Source: Leifsonia shinshuensis (GTDB lineage Bacteria; Actinomycetota; Actinomycetes; Actinomycetales; Microbacteriaceae). Taken from it: DNA of 64,000 nt. Positions 7,725 to 18,949 of the stretch are shown piece after piece. A model generated the notes under the pieces. It was not told where the DNA came from and ran no database searches. It saw nothing but the letters and a program-made list of their open reading frames with translations. A program made the position numbers and the translations under genes. Each line of letters begins with the position of its first letter. Within the stretch, counting starts at the first letter, position 1. The stretch lies in assembly GCF_013410375.1 (NCBI RefSeq), contig NZ_JACCFL010000001.1:3162001-3226000 (forward strand), given 5' to 3'.

Positions 7725-10243
7725 CCGCCGGTGCCGCCTCCCGCGCCGCCGCCGGTTCCGCCTCCTGCGCCGCCGCCCTTGCCGTTCCCTGGCGTGTTCG
7801 TCGGCTGCGGCGTGGGCGTGCCGGTCGGCGTCGGTGCGCCGGTGTTCTGACCGGAGCTGAGCTGGATGGTGACGCTCGACCCGCCGTCCACGGCCGTGCC
7901 CGCCGACGGGTTGGTCCCGGCGACGGTTCCGGCGGGCTGGTCGCTCGGTATCGGGGTCTGGTCGACGGTCACGCTGAGACCGAGGCCCTGGAGCAGCGCC
8001 GTGGCCTGGTCCGGCGTCTTGCCGCTCACGTCCGGCACGGTCACCTGGCTGCCGTACAGCACCGAGTCGTCCGGCTTCGGGAACGAGTCCCCGCCGTACA
8101 GGTTGTCGAGGGCCTCCAGGATCGGCTTGGCGATCGAGAACTTGACGTTGCCGCCGCCGATGCCGTTGAACTCGAGGCTGCGCAGCGGGGTCTGGCCGGA
8201 CACGTTGCCCACCCAGGTCGCCTGGGCGACCTTCGTAGTGGAGGTGATCATCCAGTTCTGCAGCGAGTCGTCCGTCGTACCGGTCTTGCCCATGATCGGC
8301 GTGCCGTCGTACGGGTTCGCGCTGGCGGCGGTGCCGCCGCCGCGCATGACGCCCTGGAGGGCGTAGGTGATGCCGGCCGCGATGTTCTTCGGCAGGCCCT
8401 GCGTGCAGGTCGACGGGCTCACCTTGTGCGGCGTCCCATCGGCGTTGACGACCTTGTCGATCGCGATCGGCGTGCAGACGGTGCCGCCGTTGGCGATGCC
8501 CGCGTAGGCCGTCGCCATCGTCAGCGGCGCGATGTTGTTCGTGCCGAGGATCATCGACGGGTAGGAGTTCAGCTGCGCGCCGGTCTTGGCCGGGTGAACA
8601 CCGAGGTTCTGCGCCGCCTTGAGGATCGAGCACAGGTCGGTCTTGGTCGCCATCATGGCGAACGCCGTGTTGACGGACTGCGCCGTCGCCGACATCACCG
8701 ACAGCCTGCTCGCCGAGCCCTCGTCGTTGGACACCGGCCACGGCGGACCGGAGACCGTGCCGCAGCTGCTGGAGAAGTCGGACATCGGGAAGGTGTGCTG
8801 GGAGGCGTTGACCGTCTCGTAGAGAGAGTGGCCGCCCTCCAGCCAGCCGGCGAGGTCGAACGCCTTGAACGTCGATCCGGTCTGGAAGCCCTCCGAGCCG
8901 CCGTACGCCTCGTCGGTGTTGTAGTTCACCGCGGTCGTGCCGGGTTGCGGCTGGTCGGTGTTGTTGAACGCCCGGTTCTGCACCATCGTGACGATGCGCC
9001 CGGTGCCGAGCTCGACGGAGACGTTCGACCCTCCGATGTCGATGTCGGGCCGCGACGCCGGGATGTACTTCGACAGCGACTGCTGCGCCACCTGCTGGAG
9101 GTCGAGGTTCAAGGTGGTGTAGATCTTGAGCCCGCCGCGGTTGAGCGTCCCCCACCGGTCGGCGCTGGTCTTGCCGTAGGCCGGGTCGTTGAGGATGACG
9201 TCGCGGACGTAGTCGCAGAAGAACGCCGCGTTGACCTGCTGGGCCGCCGCGCAGCCGGAGGTGGTCGGGGTGACCGTGGGCTGGACGGGCGTCTTCTTGG
9301 CGGCGTCCCGGTCCGCCAGCGTGATCTTGTGGTTGATGTACATGCGGTCGAGCACGTAGTCCCGGCGCGCCTTGGTGAGCTTGTAGCCGTTGGCGGCGCC
9401 GTTGTCCTTGTTGTTCGGCTCGTCGATCCGCAGGTTCGACGGGTTGTTGACGATGGCGATCAGCGTCGCCGCCTGCGGGAGGGTGAGCTTGGCGGCGGTG
9501 GTGTTGAAGTAGTACTCCGACGCCGTCTCGATGCCGTAGTTCTGCCCGCCGAAGCCGACGACGTTCAGGTAGCCGAGCAGGATGTCCTGCTTGCTGTACT
9601 TCTTCTCCAGGCCCACCGCGTAGCGCATCTCCTGGACCTTGCGCTGCAGGGTCACGCCTGCCGCGTCGTCGTAGCAGGCCTGCACCTTCTTCTGGTCGGT
9701 GAGCCCCTCGCAGTGCTCCACCTCGACGTTCTTCACGTACTGCTGCGTGATGGACGAGCCGCCCTGCACGTTGCCGCCGACGACCGTTGAGAGCGCGCCG
9801 CGCACGGTGCCGAACAGGTCGACGGCGCCCTCGCTGTAGAAGCGCGGGTCCTCGGCGGAGGTCGCGGCGTCCTTGGCGACCTGCGCCACGTCGGCCCAGC
9901 CCACGTCGCGCCGGTTCTGCGCATAGAACTGCGCGATCGGCACCTGCTGGCCGCCCTGCTGGGCGTAGACGGTGGAGTTCTGCGCGAACTGCCCGATGTT
10001 CAGTTCGGCGGGCAGCCGGTTGAAGTCGCTGATCCCCGCAGCCGCCGCTACGCCGGCTCCCAGGAAACCCGGAAGAAAGAACAAGGCGGAGAGCACCGCA
10101 GCGACGAGCGCGAGCGCCAGGAACTGGACGATCGCGGCGTTCCTGCTGCGCGGAGTGCGCAGCTCGAACCGCTTGAGGGGCTCGAGACGCTCGTCGATCG
10201 CCTGAAGGCGCGGGGAATTCTGGAATCTGTCCGGGATGGGCAC
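7721..10243 (-). CDS. Bifunctional penicillin-binding protein (GT51 transglycosylase plus transpeptidase) with PASTA domain
   Basis: 840 aa class A PBP. A short cytoplasmic tail is followed by a membrane anchor at ~37-68. The GT51 domain includes Glu131 in SAEDPRFY and GGSSITQQYVKN. The transpeptidase domain carries STFK (457-460, active Ser), SVN (523-525) and KTGTTD (653-658). One PASTA repeat (~730-795, VPDVSGKTPDQA) may bind muropeptide or beta-lactam. A Pro/Thr linker then leads to a glycine-rich tail of GGG-AGGG-TGG repeats ending the protein. It polymerises and cross-links peptidoglycan at the outer membrane face. The C-terminal glycine tail is low-complexity and likely variable between strains. 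Confidence 0.95.
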   Translation of the reverse strand: MPIPDRFQNSPRLQAIDERLEPLKRFELRTPRSRNAAIVQFLALALVAAVLSALFFLPGFLGAGVAAAAGISDFNRLPAELNIGQFAQNSTVYAQQGGQQVPIAQFYAQNRRDVGWADVAQVAKDAATSAEDPRFYSEGAVDLFGTVRGALSTVVGGNVQGGSSITQQYVKNVEVEHCEGLTDQKKVQACYDDAAGVTLQRKVQEMRYAVGLEKKYSKQDILLGYLNVVGFGGQNYGIETASEYYFNTTAAKLTLPQAATLIAIVNNPSNLRIDEPNNKDNGAANGYKLTKARRDYVLDRMYINHKITLADRDAAKKTPVQPTVTPTTSGCAAAQQVNAAFFCDYVRDVILNDPAYGKTSADRWGTLNRGGLKIYTTLNLDLQQVAQQSLSKYIPASRPDIDIGGSNVSVELGTGRIVTMVQNRAFNNTDQPQPGTTAVNYNTDEAYGGSEGFQTGSTFKAFDLAGWLEGGHSLYETVNASQHTFPMSDFSSSCGTVSGPPWPVSNDEGSASRLSVMSATAQSVNTAFAMMATKTDLCSILKAAQNLGVHPAKTGAQLNSYPSMILGTNNIAPLTMATAYAGIANGGTVCTPIAIDKVVNADGTPHKVSPSTCTQGLPKNIAAGITYALQGVMRGGGTAASANPYDGTPIMGKTGTTDDSLQNWMITSTTKVAQATWVGNVSGQTPLRSLEFNGIGGGNVKFSIAKPILEALDNLYGGDSFPKPDDSVLYGSQVTVPDVSGKTPDQATALLQGLGLSVTVDQTPIPSDQPAGTVAGTNPSAGTAVDGGSSVTIQLSSGQNTGAPTPTGTPTPQPTNTPGNGKGGGAGGGTGGGAGGGTGG

Positions 10244-10403
10244 GTCTCCACGCTTCCAGGGTCGTCTGTGGGAGGGGTTGGGACATGCACTGTACCCCTT
10301 CGTGGACTTTCAGGAAGGGTGCCCCGACCGGTGCCCCGACCTGGGGATGCCGGACGGCCGCACCCGGTCCGTAGACTGCCGGGACGAACTGCGAGGAGCT
10401 CCC

Positions 10404-11003
10404 GTGACGACACCCGACGCCGGCTGGTACACCGACCCCGGAGACACCCAGCGCGTCCGCTGGTGGGACGGCGCGGCGTGGACGGGGCACGTGCGGCCGC
10501 ACCCGGGGGCGGCGGCGCAGCCGGTGCAGCCGCCCGTGCAGCCGATGCCGCCGATGTTCCCGCCGCAGCCGGGGCTTCCCGCCGAGCCCGGCTTCGGTGC
10601 GCAGCCCGGCTTCGGCCCGGCCGGCTTCGGCGGCCAGCCCGGCTTCGGCGCGCAGCCCGGCTTCGGCGGCCAGCCCGGCTTCGGCGGCCCGGCGTACAGC
10701 CCGCGCCCGACCTACCCGATGGAGCCCGTCGCGCCGCGCCGCGCCGACCGGGAGCGGCAGATGCGCCGCAACAACCCCTGGGCCTACACGAGTGTCCTGC
10801 TGGTCCTCATCGGACTCCTCATCAATCCGTTCTCGATCCTCTCGCTGCTCGGCGCCGGCTTCTCCATCGCCGGTCTCGTCCGCGCGTCCACGATCGACCC
10901 CGCCGTGCGCTACAACGGCCGCGTGACCTCGATCATCGGCCTCGTCCTCGGCCTCCTCGCGACCGGGTACTTCTGGTTCACCTGGCTGCGGTTGTACGGG
11001 TGA
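10404..11003 (+). CDS. DUF2510 membrane protein with PGFG repeats
   Basis: 199 aa from GTG 10404, preceded by GAGGAGC. Residues ~5-30 are a DUF2510 module (AGWYTDPGD...RWWDGAAWTGHV), a short Trp-rich domain common at N-termini of actinobacterial membrane proteins. A Pro/Gly/Gln-rich linker holds repeated QPGFG units. Two transmembrane helices follow (~130-155 and ~172-192) separated by a DUF4190-like loop (ASTIDPAVRYNGR). Function is unknown; such proteins are usually small envelope proteins. It is divergent from the PBP gene across 160 bases, which must contain both promoters. Confidence 0.85.
   Translation: MTTPDAGWYTDPGDTQRVRWWDGAAWTGHVRPHPGAAAQPVQPPVQPMPPMFPPQPGLPAEPGFGAQPGFGPAGFGGQPGFGAQPGFGGQPGFGGPAYSPRPTYPMEPVAPRRADRERQMRRNNPWAYTSVLLVLIGLLINPFSILSLLGAGFSIAGLVRASTIDPAVRYNGRVTSIIGLVLGLLATGYFWFTWLRLYG
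10585..10687 (+). repeat. Tandem CAGCCCGGCTTCGGC-type repeats inside the DUF2510 gene
   Basis: About six imperfect copies of a 12-15 base unit encode EPGFG/AQPGFG/GGQPGFG in the linker. The near-identical DNA suggests slippage-prone length variation of the linker. Confidence 0.8.
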
Positions 11004-11010
11004 CGCGAAA

Positions 11011-11040
11011 AGGCGCCGGCCCCCGAAGGAGCCGGCGCCT
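11011..11040 (-). terminator. Intrinsic terminator, probably bidirectional
   Basis: A perfect 10-bp stem (AGGCGCCGGC at 11011-11020 with its complement at 11031-11040) and a 10-base loop. On the minus strand it is followed by TTTT, so it ends the ClpC transcript. It also lies 8 bases past the DUF2510 stop on the other strand and may serve both. Confidence 0.85.
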
Positions 11041-11058
11041 CTCGCACCCTGTCCGGCG

Positions 11059-13605
<2,547 letters not shown>

Positions 13606-13625
13606 CTGATCTCCTGTTTCTGAAA

Positions 13626-13646
13626 GTTGAGTTGGTTGCACTCAAG
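13626..13646 (-). promoter_or_regulatory. HAIR element (HspR operator)
   Basis: GTTGAGT-N7-ACTCAAG, matching the HspR consensus CTTGAGT-N7-ACTCAAG with one mismatch. It ends 20 bases upstream of the ClpC start codon at 13605. Read on the minus strand it is CTTGAGT then ACTCAAC. Repression by HspR would be relieved at heat shock; the repressor gene itself is not in the window. Confidence 0.85.
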
Positions 13647-13753
13647 TTCAACGCTGCCGGGGAGCGTTTATTCCGGGACGCGAGGATCCGGTCCGGGGCG
13701 CGGTCACCGAAAGTCCTTCAGCCGTTAACCGCCGTCTTGGACCTTTCTGGGGA

Positions 13754-13783
13754 ACTCTGGGATTGCATAGGACTCTGGGATTG
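13754..13783 (+). repeat. Direct repeat ACTCTGGGATTG, two copies, 18-base period
   Basis: Exact 12-base copies at 13754-13765 and 13772-13783, 50 bases before the glycosyltransferase start. Position and spacing would suit a regulator binding one or two helical turns apart, but no matching regulator is evident. Confidence 0.5.
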
Positions 13784-13833
13784 ACTGGAAGCGGACGCTG
13801 ATTCGAAAGGACGGTGCCGATCTGTCCGTCACG

Positions 13834-15375
13834 ATGCTGCGGCCGGCTCCGATCCGGAGGGCCGCGCCGCTCACCCGCCCCGCGGCGCTCGCCGCGCTGT
13901 TCGGCGTGCTCGCGACGGTGCTCTCGGCGATCGGGTCCGGGATCCCATCGCTCTGGGGCGACGAGGCCACCAGCATCATGTCGGCGCAGCGGCCGCTGCC
14001 CACGCTGTTCGCGATGCTCGGCCGGCTGGACGCCGTGCACGGCGCGTACTACCTCGGCCTGCACTTCTGGGGCGAACTGTTCGGGTTCTCCCCCGTCTCC
14101 GTGCGCCTGCCCAGCGCGATCGCGGTCGGGCTGGCGACGGCCGCCGTCGTCCTCCTCGCCGCCCGCCTCCGGGACGTGCGCACGGCCGTCGTCGCCGGCC
14201 TGGTCTGCGCGATCCTCCCGCGCGTCGCCTACATGGGCGAGGAGGCCCGCTCCTTCGCGTTCTCGGCGGCGATCGTCGCGTGGCTGACCGTCCTGCTCAT
14301 CGCCGCGCTCGACCGCGACCGGCCGCGGGCGGCGTGGTTCGCCGGGTACGGCGCGCTGCTCGCCGTCGGCACCTACGTCTTCCTCTACACCGCACTGTTC
14401 GCGATCGTCCACGGCGTGATCGTCGCAGTGTCGCGCGCGCCGCGGCGCACGATCCGCGGCTGGCTGATCGCCGTGGGCGCGGCGATCCTCGCCACCGCTC
14501 CGCTGCTGATCGTCGCGATCGGCCAGCACCACCAGATCGCCTACCTCGGCGCCGTGCAGCAGCTCGCGCCGCAGACGCTGTTCAGCGGCCTGTGGTTCGG
14601 CGACTCCTGGCCGCTCGCGATCGCGGCGTGGGCGCTCATCGGCGTCGCCGTCGTGACGGAGGCCCGGCGCAGGGCGCTCGTCGCGCGGGCCGCGGGCGGC
14701 GGGCTGTTCTTCGGCTCCGGGACGCGGCTCCCCTCGCTGGTGCCGCTGGCGCTGCTGTGGCTGGTGCTGCCTCCCGCGATCCTGATCGCGGTGCAGTCGG
14801 TGGTGCCCGACTTCACCGCACGGTATGTGTCGTTCTGCGCGCCGGCGGCGGCCCTCCTGATCGCGTGCGGCGTCGACGACCTGATGCGCTGGCGGCGCTG
14901 GGCGGGCGTCGTCGCCGGCGTGCTCGTCCTCGCGCTGTGCGTCCCGGTGTACGTGGCGGAGCGCACCCCGTATGCGAAGAACCAGAGCGACTGGGCGGAG
15001 GTGTCCGCCGCGATCGGTGCGAACGCGCACGCAGGCGACGGGGTCGTCTTCGACGAGTCGACCAAGCCTTCGAAGCTCCCGCGCCTCGCCGAGCACACCT
15101 ACCCCGCCGGGTTCGCCGGGACGAAGGACATCGCGCTCGACCTCCCGTTCGCGCAGACCACCTCGTGGCGCGACAGCGTCTACACGGTGCGCCAGGCGGC
15201 CGCCCTCGGCCGGTTCGACGGCGTCGGCCGGGTCTGGCTGATCGAGTACGCGGCCTCCCCCGGCTCGGTCGACGACTACGGAGTGGCCGACCTCGCCGCG
15301 CTCGGCTTCCACGAGACCAGCACGCGGATCGCGACCCATCGCGAGCTGATCTCGCTGTACGAAAGGACCCCATGA
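13834..15375 (+). CDS. GT-C fold glycosyltransferase (GT39/ArnT-like membrane protein)
   Basis: 513 aa with about ten transmembrane helices. The first extracytoplasmic loop carries Asp43-Glu44 in SLWGDEATS, the acidic pair typical of GT39/PMT-type polyprenyl-phosphate-sugar transferases. GARSF-like EEARSFAFS near residue 131 fits the same family, and a soluble C-terminal part (~380-513) lies outside the membrane. It would transfer a sugar from a lipid carrier to a cell-wall polymer, lipid or protein on the outer face; acceptor and sugar are unknown. Its stop overlaps the DedA start as ATGA, so the two are co-translated. Confidence 0.85.
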   Translation: MLRPAPIRRAAPLTRPAALAALFGVLATVLSAIGSGIPSLWGDEATSIMSAQRPLPTLFAMLGRLDAVHGAYYLGLHFWGELFGFSPVSVRLPSAIAVGLATAAVVLLAARLRDVRTAVVAGLVCAILPRVAYMGEEARSFAFSAAIVAWLTVLLIAALDRDRPRAAWFAGYGALLAVGTYVFLYTALFAIVHGVIVAVSRAPRRTIRGWLIAVGAAILATAPLLIVAIGQHHQIAYLGAVQQLAPQTLFSGLWFGDSWPLAIAAWALIGVAVVTEARRRALVARAAGGGLFFGSGTRLPSLVPLALLWLVLPPAILIAVQSVVPDFTARYVSFCAPAAALLIACGVDDLMRWRRWAGVVAGVLVLALCVPVYVAERTPYAKNQSDWAEVSAAIGANAHAGDGVVFDESTKPSKLPRLAEHTYPAGFAGTKDIALDLPFAQTTSWRDSVYTVRQAAALGRFDGVGRVWLIEYAASPGSVDDYGVADLAALGFHETSTRIATHRELISLYERTP

Positions 15376-16070
15376 TCCCCCACGCCCTGGCCGGCGCGCT
15401 CGTCCAGTCCGGCTCCCTCGTCCACACCGGCCTCCTCGACCCGCAAGGTCTCATCCAGGCCGCCGGCCCGTGGGCGCTGCTCGGCGTCTGCGCGATCGTC
15501 TTCGCCGAGACCGGCCTCCTGCTCGGCTTCTTCCTGCCGGGCGACACCCTGCTGTTCTTCGCGGGCGTGCTGACGCTCACCGGCCACATCCCGCAGCCGC
15601 TCTGGCTGGTGATCGTCGCGGTCGCCGTCGCGGCGATCGCCGGCGGCGAGGTGGGCTACCTGATCGGACGGAAGGGCGGCCCGGCGGTCTTCGACCGGCG
15701 CGAGTCCGGCCTGTTCAGCCGGGCGAGCGTCGTGCGCACGCAAGCGTTCTTCGACAAGTACGGCAGCGGGGCCGTCGTGGTCGCCCGCTTCGTGCCGGTC
15801 GTCCGCACCTTCGCGCCGGTCGCGGCGGGCGTCGGGCGGATGCGGCACGGGGTGTTCAGCGTCTTCAACCTGATCGGCGCAGCGGTCTGGGCCGCCGCGG
15901 TCGTGCTCATCGGCTTCGGGCTCGGGCACATCCCCGGCGTCGCGGACTTCGTGTCGAAGTACCTGGACCTGGTCCTCATCGCGATCGTCGTGCTGTCGGT
16001 CGGACCGGTCATCGTCCGGGCGATCGCACTGCGCCGGCGGAGGTCGCGGGTCGACTCGGAGGATCGCTGA
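15372..16070 (+). CDS. DedA-family membrane protein
   Basis: 232 aa. The DedA signature is visible: E-GLLLGFFLPGDTLLFFAG near residues 47-67, GEVGYLIGRKGG (~94-105), FDKYGSGAVVVARFVPVVRTFAPVAAG (~129-155) and a final hydrophobic helix. Family members are thought to flip lipid carriers (undecaprenyl phosphate or phospholipid head groups) and influence membrane potential. Co-translation with a polyprenyl-phosphate-dependent glycosyltransferase by ATGA overlap fits a carrier-recycling role, which is inference. The C-terminal tail is basic (RRRRSR). Confidence 0.92.
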   Translation: MIPHALAGALVQSGSLVHTGLLDPQGLIQAAGPWALLGVCAIVFAETGLLLGFFLPGDTLLFFAGVLTLTGHIPQPLWLVIVAVAVAAIAGGEVGYLIGRKGGPAVFDRRESGLFSRASVVRTQAFFDKYGSGAVVVARFVPVVRTFAPVAAGVGRMRHGVFSVFNLIGAAVWAAAVVLIGFGLGHIPGVADFVSKYLDLVLIAIVVLSVGPVIVRAIALRRRRSRVDSEDR

Positions 16071-16132
16071 CAGTGACTCGGGGCTCGACGCCTGACCGCA
16101 CTTCCGTCGGATCCCGCCGCTAGCGTAAGGGC

Positions 16133-17224
16133 ATGGCCGTCACCCTGGACCGCGACGAAGCGCGCCGGATCGCCGTGCGCGCGCAGCGCCTGGACGCCGA
16201 GCGGCCGACCGGGATCGTCCCGCTCGTGGAGGACCTGACCTTCCTCCAGCTCGACCCCACCGCCGCCATCGCGCCGAGCGCGGACCTCATCGCGTACACC
16301 CGGCTCGGCGCGACCTACCGCCCCGAGGCGCTGGTTGAGGCGCTGGAGACCGACCGGCTGCTCTACGAGGTGAAGGCGATGGACGATCCGGTCACGCCGC
16401 CGTTCGCGATGGTGCGGCCGGTCTCCGACCTCGGCCTCCACCTCGACCGGATGTCGCGCTGGCCCGAGCGCCTGTCGGGTGCGCAGGCCTGGCTGGAGGC
16501 GAACGACGCGTTCCGCCGCGACGTGCTCGCGCTGCTGCGCGACCGGGGCCCGACGCTGTCGAAAGACATCCCGGACACCGCGGTCGTGCCGTGGGTGTCG
16601 ACCGGCTGGACGCACGACCAGAACGTCACCCGCCTGCTCGAACTGCTTCAGGGTCGCGGGGAGGTCGCCGTCGCCGGGCGGATCGGCCGTCAGCGCACCT
16701 GGGACCTGGGCGAGCGCGTCTATCCGGCCGGCATCGAGGTGGTGCCGGAGGCGGAGGCCGCCCGGCTGCGCGACGAGCGCAGGCTGCGCGCGCTCGGCAT
16801 CGCCCGCCGCGCCCTGGTGGGCGACGCGGGCGAAGCGGCGACCGTCGAGGGCAGCACTCTGGAATGGCGGGTGGACCCGGCCGCCGTCGGCCTCCCGTTC
16901 GCCGGCCGGACCGCGCTGCTGTCGCCGTTCGACCGGCTCGTGCACGACCGGGTGCGCAGCCAGGAGGTGTTCGGCTTCGAGTACCTGCTGGAGATGTACA
17001 AGCCCGGTTCCAAGCGGCGCTGGGGCTACTTCGCGCTGCCGATCCTGCACGGCGACCGGCTGATCGGCAAACTCGACGCCACCGCCGACCGGAAGGCCGG
17101 GATCCTCCGCGTCGCGGCCGTCCACGAGGACGAGCCGTTCGCGCCGGAGGCGCGGGACGCGGTGCGCGCCGAGATCGACGCGCTCGCAGCCTGGCTCGCC
17201 CTCACGCCCGAGTACGCCTCCTAG
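16133..17224 (+). CDS. Winged-helix DNA-binding protein of the HTH_42 (YcaQ/AlkZ) family
   Basis: 363 aa, full length for the family. The QxQ/QxD motif at the catalytic position is Gln39-Leu-Asp41 (FLQLDPTAAI), as in YcaQ-like enzymes. Further family landmarks are LLSPFDRLVHDR (~262-273) and EMYKPGSKRRWGYFALPILHGDRLIGKLDATADRK, which form the winged-helix core. YcaQ and AlkZ unhook interstrand DNA crosslinks and remove bulky N7-alkyl lesions; AlkZ homologues also protect producers from their own DNA-damaging products. It appears monocistronic, convergent with the SDR gene with shared CTAG stops. Confidence 0.9.
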   Translation: MAVTLDRDEARRIAVRAQRLDAERPTGIVPLVEDLTFLQLDPTAAIAPSADLIAYTRLGATYRPEALVEALETDRLLYEVKAMDDPVTPPFAMVRPVSDLGLHLDRMSRWPERLSGAQAWLEANDAFRRDVLALLRDRGPTLSKDIPDTAVVPWVSTGWTHDQNVTRLLELLQGRGEVAVAGRIGRQRTWDLGERVYPAGIEVVPEAEAARLRDERRLRALGIARRALVGDAGEAATVEGSTLEWRVDPAAVGLPFAGRTALLSPFDRLVHDRVRSQEVFGFEYLLEMYKPGSKRRWGYFALPILHGDRLIGKLDATADRKAGILRVAAVHEDEPFAPEARDAVRAEIDALAAWLALTPEYAS

Positions 17225-17997
17225 GCGGCGGACTCGCGGGCGTGCGGGTCGGAGCCGTTCAGCACCTCCACGACGCGGTCGTAGTCGCCGCGGGCCTCGC
17301 CGTAGCGGAGGAACTTCACCCGCTCCACCTGGAGCTCGGTGGCGTCGGGCTGCGTCTCGATCAGCTCCATGACCTCCGCGACGAACTCGTCCAGCGGCAT
17401 CGCGAAGTCGCTCTCCTCCTGGCCCGGCATCAGGGCGGTGCGCACCGCGGGCGGCACGAGTTCCAGGACCCGGACCGACGTGTCGGCGAGCTGGAGGCGG
17501 ATGCTTTCGCTGAGCATGTGGATGGCCGCCTTGCTGGCGTTGTAGCTCGGCGTCACCTTCAGCGGCGTGAACGCCAGGCCGGAGGAGACCGTGACGATCG
17601 TGGCGTCCGGGCGGGACTGCAGGTGCTCGACGAACGCCGCGATCAGGCGGATCGGTCCGAGCACGTTGGTGGTGACGATGGACTCCGCGGAGGCGAGGAA
17701 CGCCTCGGGGCGGTGCCAGTCCTCCGCGCGCATGATGCCGGCCATCGTGACCAGGACGTTCAGGTCGGGGTGGGCGGCGAGCACGGTGCCGGCGGCCTCC
17801 CGGATGCTGTCGGCGTCGGCGGTGTCGATGCGGACCGTGTCGATGCCGGGGTGCTCGGCCGCGATGGCCTCCAGCAGCTCGGTGCGGCGGCCGCCGACGA
17901 TCACGGTGTTGCCGCGCTCGTGCAGGGCGACGGCGAGGGCGAGCCCGATGCCGCTGGTGGCGCCGGGGATGAAGACGGTGTTCCCTGTGATGTTCAT
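17221..17997 (-). CDS. Short-chain dehydrogenase/reductase (DltE-like)
   Basis: 258 aa from ATG 17997, preceded by GGAGGG; an upstream ATG at 18021 lacks a ribosome site. The cofactor motif is PGATSGIGLALA (~11-22). The NAG motif is altered to MAGIM, and the catalytic set is Ser139, Tyr152 and Lys156 (SYNASKAAI). GGRRTELL after the second strand has basic residues favouring NADPH. The active-site motif and the downstream tail resemble DltE-type oxidoreductases. It is divergent from an XRE regulator across ~100 bases; this adjacency is a frequent regulator-target pair. Confidence 0.92.
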   Translation of the reverse strand: MNITGNTVFIPGATSGIGLALAVALHERGNTVIVGGRRTELLEAIAAEHPGIDTVRIDTADADSIREAAGTVLAAHPDLNVLVTMAGIMRAEDWHRPEAFLASAESIVTTNVLGPIRLIAAFVEHLQSRPDATIVTVSSGLAFTPLKVTPSYNASKAAIHMLSESIRLQLADTSVRVLELVPPAVRTALMPGQEESDFAMPLDEFVAEVMELIETQPDATELQVERVKFLRYGEARGDYDRVVEVLNGSDPHARESAA

Positions 17998-18099
17998 GCC
18001 CTCCACTCTGCGGGCGTTCACTCGCGGGCGGGAGCGGAGCGCTCATCGGGGGATCCGCGATCCCTGGCTCGGACCCGCCCGACGTCGGATGATGGTGTG

Positions 18100-18939
18100 A
18101 TGGACCGCACCGCGCTCGCCGATTTCCTCCGCCGCCGCCGCGAGGAGCTGCGCCCGGAGGATGTCGGCCTGCCCTCCGGGCCCCGCCGACGCGCGCCCGG
18201 CCTCCGTCGCGAGGAGGTCGCGATGCTCGCCGCGATGTCGAACGACTACTACACGCGGCTGGAGCAGCGCCGCGGCCCGCAGCCGAGCGACCAGATGCTC
18301 GCCTCGCTCGCCCGCGCACTGCGGCTGTCCGCCGACGAGCGCGACTACCTGTACCGCATCGCCGGCCACAACACCCCCGACCGGCTCGGCGGCGCGCACG
18401 TCCCCCCTGCGCTGCAGCGCGTGCTGGACCGACTGGACGACACCCCGGCCCTCGTCCTGTCGAACCTCGGCGAGACCCTCCTGCAGAACCGGCTGGCCGT
18501 CGCGCTGCTGGGCGACCGCTCGCACTACACGGGTCTCGAACGCAGCGAGTACTACCGCTGGTTCACCGAGCCCGCGACCGCGCGCGCGATGTACCCGGAG
18601 GCCGACCGCGACCGGCAGAGCCGCGCCCAGGTGGCCTCCCTTCGCGACGCGTACGGCGCGCTCGGCCCGCAGTCGCGCGCCGGCGAGCTCGTCCGGGCGC
18701 TGCTGGAGCGGAGCCCCGAGTTCGCGGAGCTGTGGGAGCGGCACGAGGTCGCCCGCCGATTCGAGGACCACAAGACGCTGATCCACCCGGAGCTCGGCGC
18801 GATCGAGCTGGACTGCCAGGCGCTGTTCACCGAGGACCAGTCGCAGTGCCTGCTGGTGCTGACAGCCGCACCGCGCACCGAGGCGGCGGAGAAGCTGGCG
18901 CTGCTGGCGGTACTGGGCACGCAGTCGTTCGCGGGGTAG
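18100..18939 (+). CDS. XRE/MmyB-like transcriptional regulator
   Basis: 279 aa. An N-terminal helix-turn-helix (residues ~5-80, including PGLRREEVAMLAAMSNDYYTRLEQRRG) is followed by a PAS-like MmyB ligand-binding domain (~95-270, containing VLSNLGETLLQNRLAVALLGD). Members of this actinobacterial family typically repress a divergent oxidoreductase and respond to small hydrophobic ligands. Divergent placement next to the SDR gene supports control of that gene. The 102-base gap between them should contain the operator. It is followed after 10 bases by the cyclase-like gene, which may be on the same transcript. Confidence 0.92.
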   Translation: MDRTALADFLRRRREELRPEDVGLPSGPRRRAPGLRREEVAMLAAMSNDYYTRLEQRRGPQPSDQMLASLARALRLSADERDYLYRIAGHNTPDRLGGAHVPPALQRVLDRLDDTPALVLSNLGETLLQNRLAVALLGDRSHYTGLERSEYYRWFTEPATARAMYPEADRDRQSRAQVASLRDAYGALGPQSRAGELVRALLERSPEFAELWERHEVARRFEDHKTLIHPELGAIELDCQALFTEDQSQCLLVLTAAPRTEAAEKLALLAVLGTQSFAG

Positions 18940-18949
18940 CCTGTCCGCC

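Noticed and set aside
7226..9790. Long plus-strand frame of ~850 codons opposite the PBP gene
   Set aside because: Translates to Arg/Val/Asp-rich nonsense and mirrors PBP codon structure.
10318..10345. Repeated GTGCCCCGACC in the PBP/DUF2510 intergenic region as an operator
   Set aside because: Only two imperfect copies in a GC-rich background; no regulator is linked.
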